A program made the position numbers and the translations under genes. DNA of 64,000 nucleotides from an uncultured Collinsella sp. (GTDB taxonomy: Bacteria; Actinomycetota; Coriobacteriia; Coriobacteriales; Coriobacteriaceae). Shown piece by piece: positions 27,596 to 35,783 of this stretch (the stretch's first letter is position 1; every line of letters begins with the position of its first letter). The stretch spans positions 4,778 through 68,777 of the forward strand of contig UQTW01000013.1 in assembly GCA_900544115.1 (NCBI GenBank), written 5' to 3'. The notes beneath the pieces were generated by a model that was not told where the DNA came from, did not search any database, and saw nothing but the letters and a program-made list of their open reading frames with translations.

Positions 27596-28933
27596 ATGGA
27601 CGAGATGTTTGCCATTAAATGTCAAAACTGCGGCGGCCCTATGTACTCGCACCAGGCTAAGCGCAGCTTTGAGTGCGCCTATTGCGGCGCGGTCATTCCG
27701 TGGCAGGCGGACGCCGGAGAGCCCAAGAGCGCTTTGGGCATTCGCCATACGCCGTTGACGGTGGTGGATGGACTGCTCAAGCTCACGCATGTGTCGCAAC
27801 TCGAGCGCCCGGAGGACCCGGACTGGTATTTCTTCAATTCGCACTGGCGCAATCAGTCGGTCCTGGAACATCTGCTGTGGGAGGATTGCGGCACGGCGCA
27901 GGAGTTCCAAGAGGCCACGCATGTGAGCATTCCTTGCCCCTTCTGCGGAGCGTCCTTTGAGGGCGAGTCAACGCAGCGTGTGTTTGAGTGCCCGTCCTGC
28001 GGCAACAAGATCGGCATTGCCGACCTGCTCAAGCCCGGTACGTTTAGCAAGCGCCTGACCTTGGGCGTGGGTGCGGAGTATGTGCCGGAGCAGGGTATTC
28101 CATGCGAAATCTCGCCGCAGCAGGCGCGTGCCAACGCACTGCAGCTGGTGCGTCAGTACCCCGACGCCTTTGCCGGGCACGATGTAGAAGATGCGATTCA
28201 AAACGACATGATGCTCTTCTACTTCCCCATGGCGCTCGCGGACCTACGCATGATGGCGTCCTTCCCGGGCAAGGGCCTGAGCAGGGAGACCCTGGTGTAC
28301 TACGAGGTGCTCGACTGGGCATATCCCAGGGCAAACTACCTGGACGTTCGCCTTATGGGCATTCTGGAGCCATGGGACTTTGCCAAGGTTGGGTCGTTCG
28401 ACCCGGCCATGCAGGAAGGCGACTTCCGCGTTGTCTCCGTCGACGCGTCCACCAAGGACCAGGTGGTCATTGACAAGCTGGCGCTCGACATTGTCGGCAA
28501 CGATGCCGAGACTTTCCTGGGGCTCAATAAAAAGAGCATCCGCACCTGGGCGCGCAAGGCCCGCAAGCACAAGGACGGCCTGGTTATGGTGCCGGTCTAC
28601 TTTGTCGATCGTCCCGCGTCGGATGGACGTAATGGCGAGCAGGTGCGCATTGCCGTGAACGGCCAGACGGGCCGTGCGGCGGCGGTGGTGTTTAGCGACA
28701 AGCGCGAGACGCATATTGTGGCGCCGCTCAATCCGAGCCTGCATCTGTCCGGTGAGAGCACCGTACACGCCACACCCGTCGAGGTCAAATATGTAAAATC
28801 GCCGTTCCTATACCAGATCGTGCGCCGTGGAGACGGCGAGCAACCGCGCCAGGTTGCAGCCGCCGTCGAGGGTTCCTACCGAGAGGAGAAGCCCAAACGC
28901 AAGGGCTTGTTCGCTGCGATCTTTGGGAAGTAG
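27596..28933 (+). CDS. Double zinc-ribbon protein of unknown function
   Basis: A 445-residue protein with two zinc ribbons: CQNCGG...CAYCG near residues 9-31 and CPFCGA...CPSCGN near 105-130. The rest has no recognised fold signature; a lysine-rich KPKRKG tail lies near the C-terminus. It resembles the TFIIB-type zinc-ribbon proteins that feed substrates to other envelope proteins, but no partner is adjacent. The ATG at 27596 has AAAGGAGG seven to ten bases upstream. It converges with the YhcG-like nuclease gene. Confidence 0.7.
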   Translation: MDEMFAIKCQNCGGPMYSHQAKRSFECAYCGAVIPWQADAGEPKSALGIRHTPLTVVDGLLKLTHVSQLERPEDPDWYFFNSHWRNQSVLEHLLWEDCGTAQEFQEATHVSIPCPFCGASFEGESTQRVFECPSCGNKIGIADLLKPGTFSKRLTLGVGAEYVPEQGIPCEISPQQARANALQLVRQYPDAFAGHDVEDAIQNDMMLFYFPMALADLRMMASFPGKGLSRETLVYYEVLDWAYPRANYLDVRLMGILEPWDFAKVGSFDPAMQEGDFRVVSVDASTKDQVVIDKLALDIVGNDAETFLGLNKKSIRTWARKARKHKDGLVMVPVYFVDRPASDGRNGEQVRIAVNGQTGRAAAVVFSDKRETHIVAPLNPSLHLSGESTVHATPVEVKYVKSPFLYQIVRRGDGEQPRQVAAAVEGSYREEKPKRKGLFAAIFGK

Positions 28934-28990
28934 GGAAGCGCAGCGCGGGACGGCTCACAGGCGTGCGGGCGTTTCGGTCGCAACGTGCTG

Positions 28991-30040
28991 CTACCCTTGC
29001 GTTTCGCCATTGGTCGCTTCGTTGATGGCGCGGTACTCGGCACTCAGCTCGCGCGCCAGCTCTTCCTTGCTTGGAAGATACGGCAGGTATTTGGCAGCAA
29101 ACACTTGGTCGTTGTCTTCGGGCAGCGTGTACTCGACGATCGAATCGCTTTTGTCCGCGCAGAGCACGATGCCTATGGGCGGATTGTCGCCTTCGTTCAT
29201 GAGCTCACGCGTGTAGTAGTTCACATACATTTGCATCTGGCCCAGGTCCTGGTGCGTAAGGTCATCGGTCTTAAGGTCGATGAGCACGAAGCAGCGCATC
29301 AGATAGTTGTAAAACACAAGATCAATATAGAAATGGCGCCCATCAAAGGTGATGCGCTTTTGGCGCGCCTCGAAAGCGAAACCACGGCCAAGCTCCAGCA
29401 GGAACTTCTGAAGATGCGTGATGAGCGCCTGCTCTAGATCGCTCTCGCGAAACGCAGTATCGTCCGAGAAACCTAAAAACTCCAGTACATATGGGTCGCG
29501 GATGATATCCTCGGGGCGACGAGCCGGGGCGCTCTTTTGGATTTCCTGGGTGACGGCCTCTTTGTCCTTGCTGGTAAGTAGGCGCTCGCGGAACATGGTG
29601 TTGATCTGGCGTTCGAGCTGACGCGTGCTCCAGCGAGAATCGGCACATTCGTTCATGTACCATGTTCGAGCATCAGGGTCGGTTATACGCGATAACCTGC
29701 GGTAATGTGTCCAATTCAATTCGGAACGCAGCGCGTTCCGAATTGGGAACGCAAGATAAAACTGACGCATGTATCTTAAGCTTCTGGCGTTGAAGCCTCT
29801 GCCAAAATCCTTAGTCAATCTAACGGCAAGTTCGTCGATCAGTGCATCGCCATACTTGGCGCGCTCCTCTCCGCCCTGTTCATCAACAATACTCTTGCCG
29901 ATCTCCCAATATGCCTCAACCATCGCATAGTTAACGGCGGTATAGGCCTTGTCGCGAGCGGCGTTGAGAATCGAGGAAACCTGCTTGTAAAAAACTTCTG
30001 GCACGATTGTCGATTCCCCGCGGTTTACCAGTTCGCCCAT
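28991..30040 (-). CDS. YhcG-like PD-(D/E)XK nuclease (DUF1016)
   Basis: A 349-residue protein with the two-part YhcG layout. An N-terminal DUF1016-N helical domain (about 10-150; YWEIGKSIVDEQ, SLRYMRQFYLAFP) is followed by a C-terminal nuclease fold with FYIDLVFYN and VLIDLKTDDL, the acidic and D-x-K motifs, then QMQMYVNYY. The ATG at 30040 is preferred over a GTG one codon earlier. GC content is visibly lower than in its neighbours and it stands alone, consistent with transfer; homologs often sit in defence or mobile regions. Substrate is unknown. Confidence 0.88.
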   Translation of the reverse strand: MGELVNRGESTIVPEVFYKQVSSILNAARDKAYTAVNYAMVEAYWEIGKSIVDEQGGEERAKYGDALIDELAVRLTKDFGRGFNARSLRYMRQFYLAFPIRNALRSELNWTHYRRLSRITDPDARTWYMNECADSRWSTRQLERQINTMFRERLLTSKDKEAVTQEIQKSAPARRPEDIIRDPYVLEFLGFSDDTAFRESDLEQALITHLQKFLLELGRGFAFEARQKRITFDGRHFYIDLVFYNYLMRCFVLIDLKTDDLTHQDLGQMQMYVNYYTRELMNEGDNPPIGIVLCADKSDSIVEYTLPEDNDQVFAAKYLPYLPSKEELARELSAEYRAINEATNGETQG

Positions 30041-30207
30041 CACTGTCGCCCCACTTTCCTCTTGTGGAATGCATGTTTATCGCATTTAGTTTAAAGCCTC
30101 GCGCGGACACGAATTGCTGTGCTGCCTGACATCTTCGCATGGGGTCTTGCTGTGACTAAAATGTGGCCATAGAGACAGTTTTAACGAACCCCATGGGAGT
30201 GGCGCGC

Positions 30208-30477
30208 ATGGACAACAACACCTTGCTGTTTCAGGACAAGGGTTCGGGTAGGTTTAAAGACGTCAAGATCTACCCTAACCGTATTGAGGTGCTCAAGAAG
30301 GGCACGTTTGGTGGCAAGCACACCGAGATTGTCTATCTTAAGGACATCACGGGGGTCAACAGGATCAAGGGCCGCGACGTTTTCCTACGTAACAGGCTGT
30401 TGACTGCTTGCGTCTTTAGTCTGAGCAGCCGTGCGAAGGCCCAGGAGTTTGTTAACGCGCTGAACATGGTGATGTAG
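30208..30477 (+). CDS. Small PH-domain-like protein
   Basis: An 89-residue protein. The pattern FKDVKIYPNRIEVLKKGTF, then EIVYLKDITGVNR and a final amphipathic helix (RAKAQEFVNALN), fits a bacterial pleckstrin-homology-like seven-strand barrel with a C-terminal helix. The ATG at 30208 follows GGGAG by 8 bases; in-frame ATG 30193 and GTG 30163 are alternatives. Ligand and partner are unknown. Confidence 0.6.
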   Translation: MDNNTLLFQDKGSGRFKDVKIYPNRIEVLKKGTFGGKHTEIVYLKDITGVNRIKGRDVFLRNRLLTACVFSLSSRAKAQEFVNALNMVM

Positions 30478-30505
30478 CCTATGGCGGCGTTCGGGCCAAG
30501 GTAAA

Positions 30506-30542
30506 AATCGGGGGCACAGAACGGTGTCCTGCGCCCCCGATT
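30506..30542 (-). terminator. Terminator of the PI-PLC-like gene
   Basis: AATCGGGGGC (30506-30515) pairs with GCCCCCGATT (30533-30542). On the minus strand the stem runs into TTTTT, so it serves the minus-strand gene ending at 30572. Confidence 0.8.
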
Positions 30543-30571
30543 GAGTCGATGTGTCTAAAAGGCTGGCTTGC

Positions 30572-33040
30572 CTATTCGCTAGCGCCTTCGCTGTCTTCGC
30601 GGTCACTGGCAAGCATTGCCGCGCCGGCGACCGTTGTCGCCACGGCGGCAGCGGCGAGCCCGGCGGCAACGCCAGAGCCGTCGCCTGTGTCGGCGAGTTT
30701 TCCGCCCGAGCTCTTGCCCTTGCCGTTCTTGTCGGAGCCGCCTGCGTTGGAACCCGTGCCACCGTCGGTGCCGGTGCCGCCTGCACTGCTCGAAGCCGTC
30801 ACGGTAAAGCTTGCGGCTCCGTCGCTGGCGAGCGTGTAGTTCTGCGCCGCGTCGCCCAAGAGACCGTTCACGCGCACCCAGTACGTTCCTGCGGCAAATG
30901 TTTCGCCCTCGGCCATTGCCGTGCCCGGAGCGCCGTTCGCGTCGTGCACAAACTCGAGCTGGGCCGTGCAGGCATCGGTTTCGAGCTTGCCCTCGAGTTG
31001 TGCCGCAATCTTGGCGCGCACGTCCTCGCCGGCCTTAAGGCCCTCGAGCCCCTCAAAATGGGGCGTCAGCGCGCGCGGGTCGATATCGATGGGCACGGAA
31101 CCCTGCAGCCCCGTAACGGTCTCGTTGCCCAGGGCGTCGACATCCACATATTCGATGGCAAACGCATGGCCCGAAGCCGCCACGTTGAGTACGTTGCTGC
31201 TGTCGACAAGGCGGAAATGGCCCTCGCCAACGGTCTTGCCATCCTGGAGCGAGGCATCGCTCAGCGAGTCGCCGTACGTCATGCGCATGCGGGTCGGGAG
31301 GCAGCACGAAGCCGACTGCGTGTGCTTCGTATCGTAATTGTAATTGCGCTGGTAGATGCTCCGGGCCAGCGCCGCATCAACAAAGTCGGATGCGATGATG
31401 CCAATGTGCTTGAGGTAATCTGACTTTGTATCCTCGATGCCGCTGGGATTGATGTACGGGCTCTTGTACAGATGCTCGTTGACTACTCGCGCTGCGGTAA
31501 ATGGGTTGCTTCCTTGCTTGTGATTCGTGCAGCTGGTGTAGTTGATAGACCAGCAGCGCTCCAGGACTTGCTCCTTGGCCCCGTTATCGTCCTCGACATC
31601 TACCTCGTTGCGGGTGAGCTTGGCCGTTTCCTGCAGGGCCATATCGACCCAGCTGATCTTGTCGGTTCCGGTGCATTCGTAATGGTCCTGGGCATATACC
31701 TTGGTGCAATAGGCTTTTTTGTCGCCTGTTTCCCCTGCGGCTTCAAAGCCTTGCGCGTTTTGGACGAGACACATAGAGGAGCTGCTGGGGTGTGTTGCGA
31801 TTTTGTTGTCCCATTCGGTTAGGTCGAGGCCCCACGTGTGGCCGCTTACGCTGTCGCCGGCGAGTCCAAATCGGCGCAGCAGGACGATCTTTCCGCGCAC
31901 CTCGTTCAGTGTGGGAACGCGGCTCGACGTATAGAACAGTTTGGGGTTGTCGTCCAAAACCTTGGCGAAAGCCGTCGTAAGGCTCTCGTCAGTAGCCTCG
32001 TTGTTGCCTCGGGATACAAGCATGATGAGCGCTTCTGACGGATTTTCGTTCAAAAACTTTTTGAAGTAGCCAACGACATCGGAGAGATGCATGAAGTGTC
32101 CGTCTTTTTTGAGCAGGTAGCAACTTCCATGGTCGATGCCGGGGTCGTTGCCTTTTCCGAGTCGGATATCAAAATAGCGAATGCCTTCGAGCAACTGCGT
32201 GGGGATGTAGTCCTGCTGGCACTTTGCTTGCGAGGATTGGGGTTCGGTGTCGTTGTCCACGCTGCAAGTTCCCGAATCGTGCGTGCCCGGGATGCTCAGC
32301 TCGTCGAGGTACTTGTTGCCTTCGACGTGGCTCATCCAACATGGTCCGTCGACGTAGCTGCTATACGTGGTCCAGTCGATGCTGCTAACTGTGGCATTGG
32401 TCTTGTCCATGCTGTAGCCGACAAGCTCGAGCTCCCACGGAATGGAATATTTCTTTTGGCAAATCTTGTTGTTGTCTTGGTCTTTGCCTTTCGATTCTAT
32501 GGCAAGGTAGTTAATACCGTTTTTCGTGTATATGCGGTCTCGAATAATATAAGTTCCGTCGAACTGGCGGTCGAACGTATAGGCGCGGCTGTCCTTATGG
32601 TCGTACTCGCCACTCCATACGTGGATGACCTTTCCATCTTTGTCCGAGTCGCCATCGACCGACCAAATGCTGTAGCCCGTCTTCTTGTGCTCTTCTAAAT
32701 TGAGCAGGGTGCGGATGGCATACCAGTTTGTGCCGTCTGCATCGGTCCCTACGTGCTCAAGGATGAGCTTGCTGGACGTGCCGTCATTAAACAGGTGGCA
32801 GACGTTGCCGATGACGTTGCCGTCTTCGTTGACGCTCGCGGTGCGAAAATAGCCCGCGGGGCGAAGGCGAATGACGAAATTGTCGAGGGTGGCCGCTGAC
32901 TCGGCCGTGCCGTCCGCAAAGGCTGTCCGCGGGCTAATGCCCAGCGTGGCGGTTTCGGGCAGGCTTGCAAGTGGCGACAACGCCGCGAGTCCAAGGCCCA
33001 GCGTAAACGCTCGGCGACTGATGGCATGATGTTCGGTCAT
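30572..33040 (-). CDS. Secreted phosphatidylinositol-specific phospholipase C-like protein with LAxTG-like anchor
   Basis: An 822-residue exported protein. The N-terminus has a Tat-type signal (SRRAFTLGLGLAAL) cleaved near residue 42. Residues 50-230 are a beta-rich unit of unknown role. The PI-PLC X domain (about 250-600) shows SIPGTHDSGT and YFDIRLG, and MHLSDVV supplies the second active-site histidine. Beta-domains follow, then a Gly/Ser/Lys spacer and KLADTG, a possible sortase motif, ahead of a hydrophobic segment. The tail after it is acidic, which is atypical for a sortase signal. The start at 33040 has GGAGG. It probably cleaves phosphoinositides or GPI-like lipids outside the cell. 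Confidence 0.8.
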   Translation of the reverse strand: MTEHHAISRRAFTLGLGLAALSPLASLPETATLGISPRTAFADGTAESAATLDNFVIRLRPAGYFRTASVNEDGNVIGNVCHLFNDGTSSKLILEHVGTDADGTNWYAIRTLLNLEEHKKTGYSIWSVDGDSDKDGKVIHVWSGEYDHKDSRAYTFDRQFDGTYIIRDRIYTKNGINYLAIESKGKDQDNNKICQKKYSIPWELELVGYSMDKTNATVSSIDWTTYSSYVDGPCWMSHVEGNKYLDELSIPGTHDSGTCSVDNDTEPQSSQAKCQQDYIPTQLLEGIRYFDIRLGKGNDPGIDHGSCYLLKKDGHFMHLSDVVGYFKKFLNENPSEALIMLVSRGNNEATDESLTTAFAKVLDDNPKLFYTSSRVPTLNEVRGKIVLLRRFGLAGDSVSGHTWGLDLTEWDNKIATHPSSSSMCLVQNAQGFEAAGETGDKKAYCTKVYAQDHYECTGTDKISWVDMALQETAKLTRNEVDVEDDNGAKEQVLERCWSINYTSCTNHKQGSNPFTAARVVNEHLYKSPYINPSGIEDTKSDYLKHIGIIASDFVDAALARSIYQRNYNYDTKHTQSASCCLPTRMRMTYGDSLSDASLQDGKTVGEGHFRLVDSSNVLNVAASGHAFAIEYVDVDALGNETVTGLQGSVPIDIDPRALTPHFEGLEGLKAGEDVRAKIAAQLEGKLETDACTAQLEFVHDANGAPGTAMAEGETFAAGTYWVRVNGLLGDAAQNYTLASDGAASFTVTASSSAGGTGTDGGTGSNAGGSDKNGKGKSSGGKLADTGDGSGVAAGLAAAAVATTVAGAAMLASDREDSEGASE

Positions 33041-33248
33041 AACTCCTCCATTCGCAGGGTGCGGTTATGCACTCATTTTGGTCACTATACTGCCCAGACG
33101 TTTAAAGACGCCGGTTTAATCGTCTGCGCGGCGCTATAAATCGGCGGGCGGACGTGTTGGGATGCTTGCCCATTTTGTGTCGCCACCGCGCTTGGGGGAG
33201 TGGTTTTGGTGCCCGGCGCCTTTGCGCTCGTTAGCTACCGGCATAAGA

Positions 33249-33278
33249 AAGGGAGGGCCGGTGATGCGGCCCTCCCTT
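33249..33278 (-). terminator. Terminator of the first lipoprotein gene
   Basis: Perfect 12-bp stem AAGGGAGGGCCG (33249-33260) / CGGCCCTCCCTT (33267-33278) with a T-rich minus-strand flank. The rest of the 308-bp gap 33041-33348 shows no gene; it must contain the PI-PLC promoter. Confidence 0.7.
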
Positions 33279-33348
33279 GGTGCGAGGCGCTGGGCCACCG
33301 TCGCTTGCTTGCGCTGCGCCCATGTTTCCCGTTGCGCTCGCCAGTCGC

Positions 33349-33942
33349 TTAGCGCTTGATCTCGATATCGTCGAGCTTGACGTCCATGGCCTCAGTCTTG
33401 GCCTTGGCGATGTCATCGGCAAATTCCAGGGACTTCATCATGGCTTCGACGGCGTCCTTGTGCTCCTCGACGTTGTCGATGCGCACGTACACGCTGCCGC
33501 CCTCAACGTCGGTGAAGTACTCAGTCGTTACGCCGCCCGAGTGCGTGAAGTAAGCACTGCGCCAGGTCTTGCCGTTGTATTTAACGGGGTCGCTTTCGGT
33601 CCATCCGGAGTTGGCCTTCCACTTTGCCTCGTAGTCGAACAGCTCGTCGGCGTTCTTGTCGGGGTCGAAGACAGGAATGAAGCGGTCGCTCGCGTGTTCG
33701 CTTTCGGTGAACTTAAACTGGGCCCTGTCGGCCGTGTCGCCGGCAACGTCGGTAATCTCGACGCCCTCGGGGACCTCGACCTTAAACCAAATGAAGTCGG
33801 TCCTCATATCCACGGCTGACTTTTCTGCTCCGCCGCCACCGCTGCTGCCGGTAGCGCCACCGCTTCCGCCACAGCCCACCAGGGCAACCGCGGCAAAGAG
33901 GCTGATGCAGAGGGTGAGAATCGCTAAGGCCTTCTTTTTCAT
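33349..33942 (-). CDS. Lipoprotein, paralog of the next gene
   Basis: A 197-residue exported lipoprotein. The signal peptide MKKKALAILTLCISLFAAVA ends in the lipobox LVGC (Cys24), followed by a Gly/Ser linker. The mature domain opens TDFIWFKVEVPEGVEI and ends with a lysine-rich helical stretch and KLDDIEIK. The downstream paralog at 34173-34772 shares the same opening, the same RFIPV and YNGKTW/YNGRTW blocks, and the same ending, so the two arose by tandem duplication. Function is unknown. A ribosome site (GAGGA) precedes the start, and the gene has its own terminator. Confidence 0.8.
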   Translation of the reverse strand: MKKKALAILTLCISLFAAVALVGCGGSGGATGSSGGGGAEKSAVDMRTDFIWFKVEVPEGVEITDVAGDTADRAQFKFTESEHASDRFIPVFDPDKNADELFDYEAKWKANSGWTESDPVKYNGKTWRSAYFTHSGGVTTEYFTDVEGGSVYVRIDNVEEHKDAVEAMMKSLEFADDIAKAKTEAMDVKLDDIEIKR

Positions 33943-34014
33943 GGTCGTGTCCTCCTCGATCTGTAACCGCCCATGGATTACCTGCCTTTACTGTACGCGC
34001 GAGCGGCTCGTTCG

Positions 34015-34033
34015 GGTGGGCCATGTGTCCCAT
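34015..34033. repeat. 19-bp direct repeat, copy 1
   Basis: GGTGGGCCATGTGTCCCAT, identical to 34969-34987. It lies 73 bases upstream of the start of the first lipoprotein gene. Confidence 0.7.
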
Positions 34034-34084
34034 TCTGGGGGTCGGATTTGCGCCGACAAGTGGCAATATGCGCTGGTGTAAAGA

Positions 34085-34113
34085 GGGGAGGGCCGATGCC
34101 ATCGACCCTCCCC
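34085..34113 (-). terminator. Putative terminator of the second lipoprotein gene
   Basis: GGGGAGGG (34085-34092) pairs with CCCTCCCC (34106-34113), with an inner CGAT/ATCG extension. There is little T-run, so it is weaker than its neighbour. Confidence 0.55.
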
Positions 34114-34172
34114 GGGGTTGGGTGCCCGTTGTTTTAATGGGGCATGTGCGTGTGGGCGTGTGCGGGGTTCCG

Positions 34173-34772
34173 TTACTTGATCTCGATGCTCGAAATCTCG
34201 GCTTCGCGTGCCTCGGCAACTGCCTTCGCCATGTCATCGGGGAACTCGATGGAGTTGAGGAGCGCCTCGGCTTCTTTCTTATGCAGATCGAAGTTCGAGA
34301 TGAGGACGTAGACGCTTCCCGGCTCAACGTCGGTAAAGAGGAGGGTTGAGACGCCGCTGTTGTCCTCGTACGTTCCGACGAGCCACGTCCTGCCGTTATA
34401 CTCGACGGACCCGCCATCCTTCCACTGGAACGTATCACCTTTCTTTTCTGCCTGGTCGGCGTGGGATTCCTCTGCCGTCAGCGCTGTTTTCCAAACGGGG
34501 ATAAAGCGATCGGCCGAGGCGTTCTCGTCTTCGGGGAAGGTGAGCCGGACCCTGTCGGCATTCTTGCCGGCGGAGTCGCTTACGCCGACGCCCTCGGGCA
34601 TCTCGACCTTAAACCAGATAAAGTCGGTCTTCTTGGCGACGGGGGCCTTTTCCTTGCTCTCGCTCTTGGAGGCGCTGCCGCCGCCCGATGCGCTCCCGCC
34701 GCAGCCGACAAGGGCAAACGCGGCAAAGAGGGCGATGCAAAGGGAAAGGATCGATAGGGTCTTTTTCTTCAT
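34173..34772 (-). CDS. Lipoprotein, tandem paralog
   Basis: A 199-residue lipoprotein with signal MKKKTLSILSLCIALFAAFA and lipobox LVGC (Cys24), then a Ser/Gly/Lys linker. The mature part (TDFIWFKVEMPEGVGV, ADRFIPVW, YNGRTWLVGTY, LFTDVEPGSVYVLI) aligns end to end with the neighbouring 197-residue protein. The start at 34772 is preferred because AAGGAGG precedes it; a longer in-frame start would bury the signal peptide. Function is unknown. Confidence 0.8.
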   Translation of the reverse strand: MKKKTLSILSLCIALFAAFALVGCGGSASGGGSASKSESKEKAPVAKKTDFIWFKVEMPEGVGVSDSAGKNADRVRLTFPEDENASADRFIPVWKTALTAEESHADQAEKKGDTFQWKDGGSVEYNGRTWLVGTYEDNSGVSTLLFTDVEPGSVYVLISNFDLHKKEAEALLNSIEFPDDMAKAVAEAREAEISSIEIK

Positions 34773-34968
34773 GGTGGCGTCCTCCTTGTCTGCCAGGGAC
34801 ATCGTGTGCCGCGGATCGCTGGGGCAACGGTTACGCATGCACGTGACGCCTTTGTTTACTGTGCGGTTATTCCTCCATTCGTCGTCCGGTGCCGTGATGA
34901 GCTTGCCCCAACATAGGGCTCCTTACCTATATGTATGCCCCAGTTGCCGCTGCCCGGAAGTCTCGAAA

Positions 34969-34987
34969 GGTGGGCCATGTGTCCCAT
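34969..34987. repeat. 19-bp direct repeat, copy 2
   Basis: GGTGGGCCATGTGTCCCAT, identical to the copy at 34015-34033. It lies about 200 bases upstream of the second lipoprotein gene, within the 376-bp gap 34773-35148 that otherwise holds only divergent promoters. Confidence 0.7.
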
Positions 34988-35042
34988 GTTTGCGGTGCCG
35001 ACGCCTATCGTTCGTCATAGTAATCCGCGATGGCCAGGTGCG

Positions 35043-35071
35043 CTGACGCTCGAGTACTTATGGGCTAGACT
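35043..35071 (+). promoter_or_regulatory. Putative promoter of fchA-folD
   Basis: CTGACG (35043-35048), a 17-base spacer and TAGACT (35066-35071). The leader then holds a hairpin, CGGTCGG (35094-35100) with CCGACCG (35115-35121), of unknown role. Confidence 0.45.
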
Positions 35072-35148
35072 TAGCAGCATTACGTGATCGATGCGGTCGG
35101 TCGGCGGTTTCCACCCGACCGATGTATATGACTTGAAGGTGCATGTGT

Positions 35149-35781
35149 ATGAGCCAAGAGATGATGGACAAGACCTGCCGCGGGTTTGCCGAGGCGCTTG
35201 CCGCGCGCGAGCCGGTGCCCGGCGGCGGCAGCGCGAGCGCCTTTGTGGGTGCGCTGGGCGCCTCGCTGTGCGGGATGGTCGCGCGCTACGGCGCGACCAA
35301 CCCCACGCTTGCCGATCGCGCGGATGACCTGACGCGCGCGTTTGCCCAGGCTGATGAGCTGGCCCAGGAGCTTGTCGAGTTGGTTGCCGAGGACGTTCGT
35401 GCCTATGGGCAGGTGTCCGCGGCGTACGGTATTCCGCGTGACGATCCGGCTCGAGCGACCGCGATTCAGGATGCGCTGCATGTGGCCGCTATGCCGCCGT
35501 ATCGCATTATGGATGCCTGCGGGCGTGCACTGGCGCTGCTCGAGGACATGGCCGACAAGGGTTCGCGTCAGCTGCTGTCCGATGTGGCGTGCGGCGCCGT
35601 GTTCTGCCGTTCCGCTATGCAGGGCGCGAGCTTGACGCTCTTTGCCAACACCACGTCCATGAAGGACCGGGCGCGCGCCGAGGAGCTCGAGACCGCGTGC
35701 GATGAGCTGCTCGACACGTGGTTGCCGCGCGCCGATGCGCTGGCGCGCCGCGCCGCCGACGCTGCAAGGAAGAGAGGATAG
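35149..35781 (+). CDS. fchA: Cyclodeaminase/cyclohydrolase family protein (methenyl-THF cyclohydrolase)
   Basis: A 210-residue all-helical protein of the FTCD-C/FchA family. The signature EPVPGGGSASAFVGALGASL near residues 19-38 binds the folate, and the C-terminal region (GAVFCRSAMQGASLTLFANT) matches. In clostridia single-domain members hydrolyse 5,10-methenyl-THF; fused homologs deaminate formimino-THF. The direct operon with folD (stop and start 2 bases apart), and the loss of cyclohydrolase residues in that FolD, favour the cyclohydrolase role here. The ATG at 35149 has GAAGG nine bases upstream; ATG 35143 is too close to it. Confidence 0.88.
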   Translation: MSQEMMDKTCRGFAEALAAREPVPGGGSASAFVGALGASLCGMVARYGATNPTLADRADDLTRAFAQADELAQELVELVAEDVRAYGQVSAAYGIPRDDPARATAIQDALHVAAMPPYRIMDACGRALALLEDMADKGSRQLLSDVACGAVFCRSAMQGASLTLFANTTSMKDRARAEELETACDELLDTWLPRADALARRAADAARKRG

Positions 35782-35783
35782 CC

